Shown here: one piece after another, positions 8,410 through 16,227 of the stretch
Layout of the letters: each line of letters starts with the position of its first letter
How positions within the stretch are numbered: position 1 is the first letter of the stretch
From: Terasakiella brassicae
GTDB taxonomy: Bacteria; Pseudomonadota; Alphaproteobacteria; Rhodospirillales; Terasakiellaceae
Direction of reading: 5' to 3'
Assembly: GCF_014641495.1 (NCBI RefSeq)
Contig: NZ_BMHV01000008.1
Span: forward strand, 1-64,000
Length of the DNA: 64,000 bases
Translations under genes and position numbers: made by a program
Notes under the pieces: generated by a model
What the model was told of the DNA's origin: nothing
Database searches by the model: none
What the model saw: only the letters and a program-made list of their open reading frames with translations

Positions 8410-9864
8410 ATGCAGCAAACATTGATTGTTGTGGAAGACAGCGCGGATTGGCCTTTCGAAACCGCAGCAACCCTGATTAGTTTTGAGAAATATCTGCATG
8501 ATTATCCGAAATTAAACGAGCCTAAAACACGTATTATCAACCTGTGTGATACGGAAAATTATCTCAGCAAAGGATATTACTGTTCTTTGTTGGCGGAGGC
8601 CCGTTGCCATCGTGTTTTACCAAGTGTGAAAACAATAAATGCATTGCGCAACCGTCATGCGGAAGCCGAGAGCTATTGGTTGGCGGAAAATGATGTATCT
8701 GATCTGGAAAGCTTAAAGGAACGTCAGGACCATTTTATTTTTTTCGGTGTCTGTGCAGATAAACGGATTGAGCGTTTGGCGGGAAAGCTGTTTCAACAAT
8801 TTCCGGCCCCGGTCTTAAAGGTGACGCTGTATCGTGAACAAGGCAAATTGGGTTTTACTTTAAAACGTGAATCACCATCCGTGCTGAGCCCTTATCAACG
8901 TGATGATTTTCTACAGGCCTTGCATGCCTTTACCCAAACCGTATGGCGCGGTGGGGCGAAAGGCAAACGTTTGCGTTGGGACATGGCGATTTTGATCGAC
9001 CCGGAAGAAAAGGTGCCACCCAGCAACAGACAGGCGATTACCCGTTTTGTAAAGGCGGCGGCAAAACTGGGGATTAACGCCCAGACGTTGCAGGTCTGTG
9101 AATTGCAAAATATTGACCAGTATGATGCCTTGTTCGTGCGCGAAGCAACGGCGATCGATCATCATACCTATCGTTTGGTCAATAAGGCAGAGGCTGCAGG
9201 CCTGATCGTTATGGACGATTCCGCCTCTATCCTGCGCTGTTGTAATAAGGTGTTCTTACACGATGCCTTTAATTATAACGGTGTGCCGAGTCTTAAGACG
9301 CTGGTCGTCAGTGATCAAAGTGACGAAACACTGATGGATATTGAACGCCAATTATCCTATCCGTTGATTTTAAAAATGCCGGAAGGCTCTTTTTCGTTGG
9401 GGGTATTCAAGGTTACGAACCGGGAACAATTGCGTGAAAAGCTGACATTGTTGTTTCAGGATAACGCGTTGGTGCTGGCGCAGGAATTTCTGTTTACGGA
9501 ATATGACTGGCGCATCGGTGTCTTGAATGGCCGGGCGATCTTTGCCTGTCGATACTATATGGCGCGCAATCATTGGCAAATTTATAATCACGAATCGCGG
9601 CGTTATTTTTCCGGGGATTTTGAAACCTTGCCGACTTTCGAGGTGCCCAAACCTGTATTGGATGCCGCCCTGAAGGCGGCCAAAGTGGTTGGGGATGGCT
9701 TGTACGGTGTGGATTTGAAGTATGCCGATGGCAAGGCTTACGTGATGGAAGTGAACGATAATCCCAATATCGATCATAAGATCGAAGATGCCTATCTAGG
9801 GGACGAACTATATATGCAAATTATGGCGGAATTCTTGCGCCGTCTGGAAACACGGGGGCGCTAA
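8410..9864 (+). CDS. RimK-family ATP-grasp ligase with RLAN-type N-terminal domain
   Basis: The 484-residue protein has an N-terminal half resembling the RLAN domain (RimK-like ATP-grasp N-terminal). The C-terminal half is an ATP-grasp fold of the RimK type. Visible motifs are PLILKMPEGSFSLG (from residue 318, ATP-binding lysine and loop), EYDWRIGVLNGRA, and VMEVNDNPNID (445-455, metal and ATP ligands). RimK enzymes add amino acids, often glutamate, to a carboxylate of a protein or peptide. RLAN versions usually sit beside a GNAT gene and are predicted peptide-modifying amidoligases. The ATG at 8410 is preferred over an in-frame TTG at 8365. The substrate is unknown. Confidence 0.85.
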   Translation: MQQTLIVVEDSADWPFETAATLISFEKYLHDYPKLNEPKTRIINLCDTENYLSKGYYCSLLAEARCHRVLPSVKTINALRNRHAEAESYWLAENDVSDLESLKERQDHFIFFGVCADKRIERLAGKLFQQFPAPVLKVTLYREQGKLGFTLKRESPSVLSPYQRDDFLQALHAFTQTVWRGGAKGKRLRWDMAILIDPEEKVPPSNRQAITRFVKAAAKLGINAQTLQVCELQNIDQYDALFVREATAIDHHTYRLVNKAEAAGLIVMDDSASILRCCNKVFLHDAFNYNGVPSLKTLVVSDQSDETLMDIERQLSYPLILKMPEGSFSLGVFKVTNREQLREKLTLLFQDNALVLAQEFLFTEYDWRIGVLNGRAIFACRYYMARNHWQIYNHESRRYFSGDFETLPTFEVPKPVLDAALKAAKVVGDGLYGVDLKYADGKAYVMEVNDNPNIDHKIEDAYLGDELYMQIMAEFLRRLETRGR

Positions 9865-9868
9865 GGTC

Positions 9869-10315
9869 ATGGAAGCGATATTTCGACGCGCCTGGTTGTC
9901 CGATCTGGATGCCTTGCAGGCTATTGAAGAAAGCTGTTTTTTGAGCGACCGTTTGTCGCGCCGCCAGTTACGCTATCATTTACGCGGGATAAGAAATACC
10001 GTCTTCGTTGCTTGTGTGGATGAACAGGTCGTGGGCTATGCCTTGTGTCTTTGTCCGCCCAATGATCGACCGGCCCGGCTTCATTCGCTGGCGGTGCTGC
10101 CATCCCATCGTGGCAAAGGTCTGGCCAGCGCCTTGATTGAAAAAGTCGTGCTTGATGTGGCGCAAAAAGGCTATCGGCGTTTGCGTTTGGAAGTGCGCAA
10201 AAACGACCCGGACACAGTTGCGCTTTACCAAAAATTCGGGTTCCTCAAGATCGAAGATCTGCCCGTTTATTATGGGGACGGGGCAGATGCATGGCGTTTG
10301 CAGCGAAGTTTATAA
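9869..10315 (+). CDS. GNAT family N-acetyltransferase, partner of the ATP-grasp ligase
   Basis: The 148-residue protein is a single GNAT domain. The acetyl-CoA loop is in SHRGKGLASALIEK, and the C-terminal strand pattern LRLEVRKNDPDTVALYQKFGF is typical of RimI-like enzymes. It starts four bases after the ATP-grasp stop and is surely in the same transcript. RLAN/ATP-grasp genes are regularly paired with GNAT genes, sometimes fused to a C39 peptidase domain, which is missing here. It may acetylate the same peptide or amine that the ligase modifies; this is inference. Confidence 0.88.
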   Translation: MEAIFRRAWLSDLDALQAIEESCFLSDRLSRRQLRYHLRGIRNTVFVACVDEQVVGYALCLCPPNDRPARLHSLAVLPSHRGKGLASALIEKVVLDVAQKGYRRLRLEVRKNDPDTVALYQKFGFLKIEDLPVYYGDGADAWRLQRSL

Positions 10316-10324
10316 AGCTTTTAT

Positions 10325-10377
10325 AAATTCGAAAAAATTGAATTTAAGCATAAATATTATTCTCTTTTCAAATGTGT
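10325..10377 (+). repeat. upstream sequence copy B of the ATP-grasp locus
   Basis: This is the second copy of the 53-bp sequence at 8273-8325 (about 77 % identity, ungapped). It ends 59 bases before the start of the small exported protein. A short stem-loop (AGCCCA/TGGGCT, 10402-10407 with 10413-10418) follows in what would be the 5' untranslated region. The two copies suggest that the ligase-GNAT pair and the exported-protein transcript are switched on together. Confidence 0.7.
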
Positions 10378-10436
10378 AATTCAGGCCCTATATGAGATTA
10401 CAGCCCAGTTGGTGGGCTTGTTAAATGGAGAAAAAA

Positions 10437-10709
10437 ATGAAGACTGGTTTATCTGTTCTGGCCCTTGGCGTTGCAATGATCTTTGGGGCTGTTCATGCAC
10501 ATGCAGCAGATTTAATCAACGAAGACGACATGTCCTACACCATCATTGTTGATGGTGATATGGAAGTGCCGGTCGAGGCAAAATCAGAACTGCAAGGTTT
10601 TTGTGATGCATGCAGCGTCCAATTATCCGGTTCTGAGCAAGAGCCGATTTCAGTCAACGAAGCTTCCACTGTGATTATCAGTGAAGGCAAACTGGTTGTC
10701 GAAAACTAA
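10437..10709 (+). CDS. small acidic exported protein, unknown function
   Basis: From the ATG at 10437 (GGAG six bases upstream) this encodes 90 residues. A clear signal peptide has Lys at position 2, a hydrophobic core and AHA/A at 21-24, giving a mature part of about 67 residues. The mature part is very acidic (about 15 Asp/Glu against two Lys) and carries one CxxC (Cys56, Cys59 in FCDACS). I do not recognise the family. Sharing an upstream sequence with the ATP-grasp gene makes it a candidate substrate or effector of the locus, but the ligase is cytoplasmic and this protein is exported, which must be reconciled. Confidence 0.75.
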   Translation: MKTGLSVLALGVAMIFGAVHAHAADLINEDDMSYTIIVDGDMEVPVEAKSELQGFCDACSVQLSGSEQEPISVNEASTVIISEGKLVVEN

Positions 10710-10737
10710 TATCGGTTTACGGCAACCTTTGTGAAGA

Positions 10738-10765
10738 GTGAACGGCGTAAAAATTCGCCGTTCAC
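10738..10765 (+). other. perfect intergenic hairpin
   Basis: A perfect 10-bp stem (GTGAACGGCG/CGCCGTTCAC) with an 8-base AT loop lies 28 bases after the exported-protein stop and 24 bases before the next start. No T-run follows on the plus strand, so it is not a standard terminator. It could lower read-through or protect the short upstream mRNA, giving more of the small protein than of the genes behind it. Confidence 0.6.
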
Positions 10766-10789
10766 GCCCACAAATCAACAGGTGTCGAA

Positions 10790-11326
10790 ATGTCATCGAT
10801 TGTGAAAACGAATAAATTTACACAAGCCCTTAGCGATTGCATTCGCAGCAATCCTAAATTCAAAGCAGGGCAAAGTTACGCTGATTTGTCTATGTGGACG
10901 CGCTTGTGTGTTGGTCTCAGCGATACCGAAATTTTCAGTATGTTGCCGATTGCCCTTCGCAACGTTTGGGCGGATGAAGAAATTCATCCCCTGTTGCAAG
11001 AACGCGGTGCCATTGGGACCGGTCGGTTCAATGTACAAAGTCTGGCGGCGACTTTGGTTTGTTTTCGTCGCACAGAAACCCAAAACAGCGAAGTCCGTGT
11101 GCTGCAAAGCCAATTGGCGCATCTGTCACATGAATTCAACAGCCTGTCCTTTAGCGTCTTTGATATCTTGAAGCGTCTGGACCGGCTGGAAGCGGAAAAT
11201 GTCACCCTGAAACAGGCCTTGAATATCGGTGGTCTGTCTGATGATCCGGCAGGTTTGCCTAAAACGGAAACGCAGCAGATATCCATTCGTTCCGATCAAG
11301 ATGCCGTCACTAAATATGTTCTATAA
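10790..11326 (+). CDS. hypothetical protein with coiled-coil C-terminal half
   Basis: I do not recognise this 178-residue protein. It has no signal peptide or membrane segment. The first 100 residues are mixed helix with a conserved-looking core (SMWTRLCVGLSDTEIFSMLP). Residues about 110-143 have heptad-like leucine spacing (LQSQLAHLSHEFN, then LKRLDRLEAENVTLKQAL), and the tail is polar. An AGG-containing ribosome-binding site precedes the ATG. It lies between the exported protein and a second GNAT gene, 12 bases before the latter, so it is probably in one transcript with it. Confidence 0.65.
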   Translation: MSSIVKTNKFTQALSDCIRSNPKFKAGQSYADLSMWTRLCVGLSDTEIFSMLPIALRNVWADEEIHPLLQERGAIGTGRFNVQSLAATLVCFRRTETQNSEVRVLQSQLAHLSHEFNSLSFSVFDILKRLDRLEAENVTLKQALNIGGLSDDPAGLPKTETQQISIRSDQDAVTKYVL

Positions 11327-11338
11327 GGAAAGAAAGAA

Positions 11339-11890
11339 ATGAACAAGATCGTTCATATCCAGTATCAAAATGCAACAACTGATGATTTGGCAGATTTACT
11401 GTTGCTGGAAGACTTGTGCTTTGGCAAGAAAAAAGCCTACCGCAAGTTATTGAAACGATATTTCCTGTCTCAGATTGCCCATTGTATTGTGGCGAAGCTG
11501 AACGACCAACCGATTGGTTATGTATTGACGGTCTTTACGCCCAATATGAAAACGGCAACCATCAATGCCTTGTGTGTTCATCCACGACTGCGTATGCAGG
11601 GGATCGGGGAAAGCCTGTTGAATTGGGCGGAGATCGAAGCCCTGCAATCGGGTGCCACACAAATTGGGGCAGAGGTGCAGTTTGACAATGATGCGATGAC
11701 ACATCTTTTAAGACAAAACGGGTATGACGAATGCAGTGATGTTTTGGTGATGATCCCGGAACATTCCGATGGAACGAAGATGCGCAAACGTTTGATGAAC
11801 GGTGTCTACGATCTGCGTCATCCCGTTGCCAGTGAAGAGATTGAATTGTCAGCCCTGAACGCAGATCATTTCAATATTTTGTCTCGTTAG
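11339..11890 (+). CDS. GNAT family N-acetyltransferase, second copy in the locus
   Basis: The 183-residue protein has a GNAT domain with acetyl-CoA loop HPRLRMQGIGESLL and a preceding hydrophobic strand (ATINALCVHP). After about residue 135 it carries an extra tail absent from the 148-residue GNAT at 9869. AAGGAAAGAAA precedes the ATG. The last 20 bases overlap, tail to tail, the 3' end of the antiporter gene on the other strand. It is the last gene of the accessory locus. Confidence 0.85.
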   Translation: MNKIVHIQYQNATTDDLADLLLLEDLCFGKKKAYRKLLKRYFLSQIAHCIVAKLNDQPIGYVLTVFTPNMKTATINALCVHPRLRMQGIGESLLNWAEIEALQSGATQIGAEVQFDNDAMTHLLRQNGYDECSDVLVMIPEHSDGTKMRKRLMNGVYDLRHPVASEEIELSALNADHFNILSR

Positions 11891-13148
11891 TTGAGACAGG
11901 AGGAGGGGGAAGATTTTCTCCCTCTTCTGCATTTTGGGCGGCGTATTGACGTTCACGTTCGATTAAAGCCTGACGTTCATCCAGGGGCGTCAGGTGTTTT
12001 GTGCAGAACTTTTTACATAAAATAATCCAGCCCGGGCTGACCAGCAGGGTACAGGCGATGATCAACGTAATCAGTTGATGACCATAAGACGTAATCACGC
12101 CACTTTTAAAGCCAAGCTCTCCTAAAACGAAACTGAATTCCCCGATTTGTGCCAGCAACGCTCCGCCATAAAGGCTTTCTTCCCAACTGCGTTTGAATAA
12201 TTTCAGGATCAAGGTGTTTAAGACGGTATTGAGCAAAAGGGCGAGGAAAGCCAAACCCAAGACCGTTCCGGCGTTGTCCAGAAAGAAGGTGAGATCAACC
12301 AGCAAACCGATGGATACGAAAAAGAGGGCGATAAAAATCACCTTGAACCCCATCAGGCTGCGTTCCACCCAGTTTGTATCGCGTGTGGCATGGATCAACA
12401 TGCCGCCCACGAAGGCACCCAAGGCCGTGGACAGGTCGAATAAGCCGGAAATAAGGGCTAATCCAAAACAGATGAACAGGGCACTAAGCACCTGAAGTTC
12501 GTGATTGCGCCGGATTAAATCCCCAAAGGGCAGGTTGATTTTCTTGCGCGTTACAATATAGATGGCAAAACAGACCAGTAAAATTGCCCCGGTTCCTTGC
12601 AGCAACAAATGACTGTTGCCGCCCTCGCTTGTTCCGGCAAGGTATCCGATAATCAGAACCATCGGGACAACGGCGATATCCTGTGCCAGCAAAATCGCCA
12701 GAACATCCTGCCCGGTTTTGGATTGCAACTCGCCCCAATCTTCCAACAATTTCAGGATGACAGCCGTACTGCTGAGGGCCACAACAAAGCCCAGCAGGAT
12801 GCTGCGGTTTAAGGGCCAACCGAACAGTTTGCCGATCCCGACAATTATTAAAACGGTGAGGGAGATTTGAACAAACGTTCCCAAACCTGCCAGCCAGAGG
12901 TTGGATTTAATTTTGGTCGGGGAAACTTCCATCCCGATGAAAAAAAGCAAAAGAACAACACCCACGGCCCCCATACGCGCCAGCATGTCCGGGTCGCTGA
13001 TTAAGGCAAACCCTGCGGGACCGATGGTAATGCCTGTGATGAGATAGGCAATAATCACAGGTTGTTTACTCAAGACCCCAACCAACGATATCCCCAGCAG
13101 AAAAAGCAGGATCGTTAAAAAGAGGGGAAGGGCGGGGTCCATATGCAT
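11871..13148 (-). CDS. CPA2 family monovalent cation:proton antiporter (KefB-like), membrane domain only
   Basis: This 425-residue membrane protein has about 12 hydrophobic segments and the CPA2 signatures GPAGFALI, LGFVVALSSTAVILKLLEDWGE and STALGAFVGGML. It lacks the C-terminal RCK/TrkA_N nucleotide-binding domain of full KefB/KefC and ends in a short charged tail. It probably exchanges K+ or Na+ for protons. It is the last gene of a minus-strand run after mscS (three-base gap) and zntB, suggesting an ion-homeostasis operon. Confidence 0.88.
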   Translation of the reverse strand: MHMDPALPLFLTILLFLLGISLVGVLSKQPVIIAYLITGITIGPAGFALISDPDMLARMGAVGVVLLLFFIGMEVSPTKIKSNLWLAGLGTFVQISLTVLIIVGIGKLFGWPLNRSILLGFVVALSSTAVILKLLEDWGELQSKTGQDVLAILLAQDIAVVPMVLIIGYLAGTSEGGNSHLLLQGTGAILLVCFAIYIVTRKKINLPFGDLIRRNHELQVLSALFICFGLALISGLFDLSTALGAFVGGMLIHATRDTNWVERSLMGFKVIFIALFFVSIGLLVDLTFFLDNAGTVLGLAFLALLLNTVLNTLILKLFKRSWEESLYGGALLAQIGEFSFVLGELGFKSGVITSYGHQLITLIIACTLLVSPGWIILCKKFCTKHLTPLDERQALIERERQYAAQNAEEGENLPPPPVSTNETKY

Positions 13149-13151
13149 CGT

Positions 13152-13988
13152 TTAACCTGCCTTTCGGGCATACCAGTCGGCAATTTCGGCACTGGCCATT
13201 GTTTTTATTTTATTTTCAATGCGGCTTGCTTCGGCCACCGGGACAAAACAGATAAACGTTAATCGGACGTGGGTGTCGTCCAAAAAACTGATACGGCTGT
13301 CGATAAAGGCATCGGAAAGCGGAATATCGGCACGCTTTTCAATCAGGGCTTTGTATCGTTTGGCAACTTCAGCATATTGTTCTGTTTCCTCTGTCAGGAT
13401 GCCCAATAATTTATCCCGGATCGGGCCGAGGGGGATTTCAGGATGCAGAACAATGTTGAAGTTATGATAGGTATAACGCTTGTTGAACCGTTCATTCTTG
13501 ACGGTCGTGGATAAAAACAAGCTGTTGGGTACCAAAACGGTACGTCCACTATATTCATATTTTTTATGACCGTGGCCTAATTCTTCCAAGGATGTGGTCA
13601 TAATGTTTTGATCGACGACTTCCCCGCGTAAATCGCCGATTTCGATCCAGTCACCGACCCGGATTAAGCCGCTGGTCGATTTCAGGATATAGCCGCTGAT
13701 ACACAGGATCAGTTCTTTGGTGGCCAAAATAATGGCAACGGCAAAGGCGGTTAAGGACAAGGCAAAGGTGCGCAAGGCCGGGGCCCAGATGAAAATCAGC
13801 GCGATCAAGACAACAAGGAACAAGCCATTTTTAATATTGGATTTGATCCTTCGTCGATCTTCGACCTCCATTTTCGAACGGCTGTTCAGCCAACTGTTGG
13901 ATATAAAACGCACCGCCAGCATCGCCGCCATGAAGATGAGGGATGCCATGATTTGGTTGCCGGATAATTGTTCGATCAGCTCAAACAT
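13152..13988 (-). CDS. MscS family mechanosensitive ion channel
   Basis: The 278-residue protein has three N-terminal membrane segments (about 12-30, 52-72, 76-100) and the MscS beta domain with VGDWIEIGDLRGEVVDQNIMTTSLEE. A C-terminal alpha/beta part follows. Small MscS channels release solutes on hypo-osmotic shock. The pore helix lacks the strict Gly/Ala alternation of E. coli MscS, so gating may differ. Its start lies one base from the zntB stop. Confidence 0.85.
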   Translation of the reverse strand: MFELIEQLSGNQIMASLIFMAAMLAVRFISNSWLNSRSKMEVEDRRRIKSNIKNGLFLVVLIALIFIWAPALRTFALSLTAFAVAIILATKELILCISGYILKSTSGLIRVGDWIEIGDLRGEVVDQNIMTTSLEELGHGHKKYEYSGRTVLVPNSLFLSTTVKNERFNKRYTYHNFNIVLHPEIPLGPIRDKLLGILTEETEQYAEVAKRYKALIEKRADIPLSDAFIDSRISFLDDTHVRLTFICFVPVAEASRIENKIKTMASAEIADWYARKAG

Positions 13989-13989
13989 T

Positions 13990-14949
13990 TTAAATCCACT
14001 TCAATTTCTTAAGACCAAGATAGACGCCAAGGCCGATCCCCAATGAAATCAGGCATAGAATGAAGAACCCATAGGGGTTTTCGGCAAACGGTATGCCACC
14101 GACATTGGCTCCCATCAGGCCGGCAAACAGGCTGAGGGGCAACATCAGGGTCGCGACAATGGTCAACCGATACATGGTGTTGTTCATTTTTTCTGTTTGT
14201 GCGCTTTTAATCTCTTCTTGTAAGACGGTGGTGCGTTGGCGCAAATGGTCCAGTTCACCGACTTGGGTACTGAGCTTTTCGGCCATGTTTTTAAGTAGGG
14301 TGCGTTCGCGTTTTTTTACCCACTTGCTGTCCGCCTCGCACAGGCGATGCAGGATATTGGCCTGAGGTTGCAGATGTTTTTGAAACCCCAGTAAACTGCG
14401 CCGAACCGGAGATAAATCATCCTGTAATCCATCCAGGTTATCACTGAGGGATTGTTCTTCCATTTTTGTGACAAGATCCGCGATATCTTCGATTTCATTA
14501 CCGATTAATTCAATCATCAGGGAAATCAGGCGGGCGAGAAGGCTGCTTTGGCTTGAAAAGGTTTGTTTTTTATCAATTTGGCTTTTTAAAGTCGCCACCG
14601 ATACCAAATCGCGGGTGTGAAAGGTCAAAAGGGCGTGCGGGGTGACGAGAATGCGTAAATTCACCATATCTTCGGGGCAATCTGTTTCGCGCAAATTGAC
14701 ACCGCGCACAGAAAGATAAATGTCGTCTTCGTTGAGTTCCAGTCGCGGGCGTAAGCTGTTGTTGAACAGGGCCTCGGATGTCGCACTGTCAATTTCAACG
14801 AGTTTCTTGAGAAGATAGGGACAGGCTTCATCTTGCGGGTCCAGATTGACCCAAAGGAATCCATCCTGTAGAGGCGCGCTTGTCAGGTTCTCAAGCTTGA
14901 TCGGCTGGTGATCACCGCCGGGGCGGATATGGTAAGCAAATTGCGACAT
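13990..14949 (-). CDS. zntB: CorA/ZntB family divalent metal transporter
   Basis: The protein has 319 residues from the ATG at 14949 (GAGG eight bases upstream); an in-frame start 11 codons earlier looks spurious. A cytoplasmic alpha/beta domain precedes a long stalk helix and two C-terminal membrane segments. Between them the family signature Gly-x-Asn reads GAN in LMGANVGGIPFAENP. CorA has GMN and ZntB typically GIN or GVN followed by VGG, so the VGGIP context points to ZntB, a proton-coupled zinc transporter. It heads the zntB-mscS-antiporter run. Confidence 0.85.
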   Translation of the reverse strand: MSQFAYHIRPGGDHQPIKLENLTSAPLQDGFLWVNLDPQDEACPYLLKKLVEIDSATSEALFNNSLRPRLELNEDDIYLSVRGVNLRETDCPEDMVNLRILVTPHALLTFHTRDLVSVATLKSQIDKKQTFSSQSSLLARLISLMIELIGNEIEDIADLVTKMEEQSLSDNLDGLQDDLSPVRRSLLGFQKHLQPQANILHRLCEADSKWVKKRERTLLKNMAEKLSTQVGELDHLRQRTTVLQEEIKSAQTEKMNNTMYRLTIVATLMLPLSLFAGLMGANVGGIPFAENPYGFFILCLISLGIGLGVYLGLKKLKWI

Positions 14950-15117
14950 GGTCCGACCTCGAATATTTGTGCGCGAAAACAATCTCTTATGAATCTATCT
15001 GCTTTGAAGGGCAATTCAACAGATATTTCGTAAAATACGTTATCCATATCCTTCCTTGAAATCCCGTGTGGAGTATGAAATAAAACGCCCTCATTTCGCG
15101 TGAGCAATGGTGCTCAT

Positions 15118-15149
15118 CCCGGTCGCAGCCTACCCGGAGAAAACAAGGA
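15118..15149 (+). promoter_or_regulatory. preQ1-I riboswitch
   Basis: The RNA has a short P1 stem CCGG/CCGG (15119-15122 with 15134-15137) enclosing TCGCAGCCTAC, then an A-rich strand AGAAAACAAGG. This matches the compact preQ1-I H-type pseudoknot; the GGTCGCAG, ACCC and AAAACAAGG elements are the same as in the well-studied Thermoanaerobacter tengcongensis aptamer. The last bases, AAGG, are also the queC ribosome-binding site, so preQ1 should block translation start directly. A small hairpin (GAGCA/TGCTC) lies just upstream. Confidence 0.88.
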
Positions 15150-15157
15150 TAACTGAA

Positions 15158-15865
15158 ATGAAATCAATTGTGATTTGTTCAGGCGGTCTCGATTCCGTCA
15201 CGCTTGCCTATAAAATGGCAGCAGAAAGTGACCTGAAACGTCTGATCTCTTTCGATTATGGTCAACGCCATAAGAAAGAAACCGCCTATGCCGCCTTGTG
15301 TGCGCAAAAACTGGGTGTTGCCCACGATATCGTCGATATCACCACCATCGGGGCCTTGTTAACAGGGTCTGCCTTAACCGATGATGTGGCTGTCCCTGAC
15401 GGTCATTATGCCGAAGAAACCATGCGCAGTACCGTTGTTCCCAACCGGAATGCCATTATGTTGACGATTGCCTTTGGCGCTGCGGCGGCACAAAATTGTG
15501 ATTGTGTTGCAACAGCCGTTCATGGCGGGGATCATTTTATCTATCCCGATTGCCGCCCCGGTTTTATCGACAGTTTCAATGCCATGCAGGCACAAGCCCT
15601 GGATGGGTATGCCAACGTGCAGCTTTATGCCCCGTTCGTGCATATTCCAAAGGAGGCGATTGTCAGCGAGGGCGTTAAACTGAATGTACCTTATGAAGAT
15701 ACATGGTCCTGTTATAAAGGGGGCGAGGTACATTGCGGGCGGTGCGGTACCTGCGTGGAACGGCGCGAAGCCTTCCATCTTGCGGGTGTCGAAGACCCAA
15801 CCGAATACGCCGATCCCGATTTTTGGATCAAGGCACGTGCAGACTATCAGGCAAACAAGGCGTAA
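15158..15865 (+). CDS. queC: 7-cyano-7-deazaguanine synthase
   Basis: QueC converts 7-carboxy-7-deazaguanine to preQ0 with ammonia and ATP, in queuosine synthesis. The 235-residue protein starts at the ATG at 15158, eight bases after the AAGGA that is also part of the riboswitch. An in-frame upstream start would run through the aptamer and is rejected. The PP-loop SGGLDSVT (near residues 7-14) and zinc ligands in WSCYKGGEVHCGRCGTC are present. It is the first gene of queC-queD-queE. Confidence 0.96.
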   Translation: MKSIVICSGGLDSVTLAYKMAAESDLKRLISFDYGQRHKKETAYAALCAQKLGVAHDIVDITTIGALLTGSALTDDVAVPDGHYAEETMRSTVVPNRNAIMLTIAFGAAAAQNCDCVATAVHGGDHFIYPDCRPGFIDSFNAMQAQALDGYANVQLYAPFVHIPKEAIVSEGVKLNVPYEDTWSCYKGGEVHCGRCGTCVERREAFHLAGVEDPTEYADPDFWIKARADYQANKA

Positions 15866-15870
15866 AAATC

Positions 15871-16227
15871 ATGTTTACCATTTCCAAACAATTCCATTTT
15901 TCCGCCTCCCACCAATTACATGGTTTGGCAGCGGATCATCCCTGTTCGCGTCTGCATGGGCATAATTATATTTGCGAAGTTGTTTTGCAATCGGACACAT
16001 TAAACAGTGTGGGGTTTGTGCGCGATTATCGTGAACTTTCCGATTTGAAGAATTATATTGATGACGAACTGGATCATCGCCATTTGAACGATGTTCTGGG
16101 GGAAAATAACACGACCGCAGAATTGATGGCGAAACACCTTTATGACTGGTCGCATGCGCGCTGGTCGGAAGTTGTCGCCGTACGCATCAGTGAAACACCA
16201 AAAACATGGGCGGAGTACCGACCATGA
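15871..16227 (+). CDS. queD: 6-carboxytetrahydropterin synthase
   Basis: QueD makes 6-carboxy-5,6,7,8-tetrahydropterin from dihydroneopterin triphosphate. The 118-residue protein has zinc-binding histidines in FSASHQL and LHGHNY, Cys27 in DHPCSRLHG, and LDHRHLND. The ATG at 15871, five bases after the queC stop and with AAGG upstream, gives the normal family length. Its TGA overlaps the queE ATG (ATGA), so the two are translationally coupled. Confidence 0.95.
   Translation: MFTISKQFHFSASHQLHGLAADHPCSRLHGHNYICEVVLQSDTLNSVGFVRDYRELSDLKNYIDDELDHRHLNDVLGENNTTAELMAKHLYDWSHARWSEVVAVRISETPKTWAEYRP

Noticed and set aside
10437-10709. Small exported protein as a classical lanthipeptide or microviridin precursor
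   Set aside because: Microviridin-type ATP-grasp clusters have a cytoplasmic leader with a PFFARFL motif; here there is a Sec signal peptide and no such motif.
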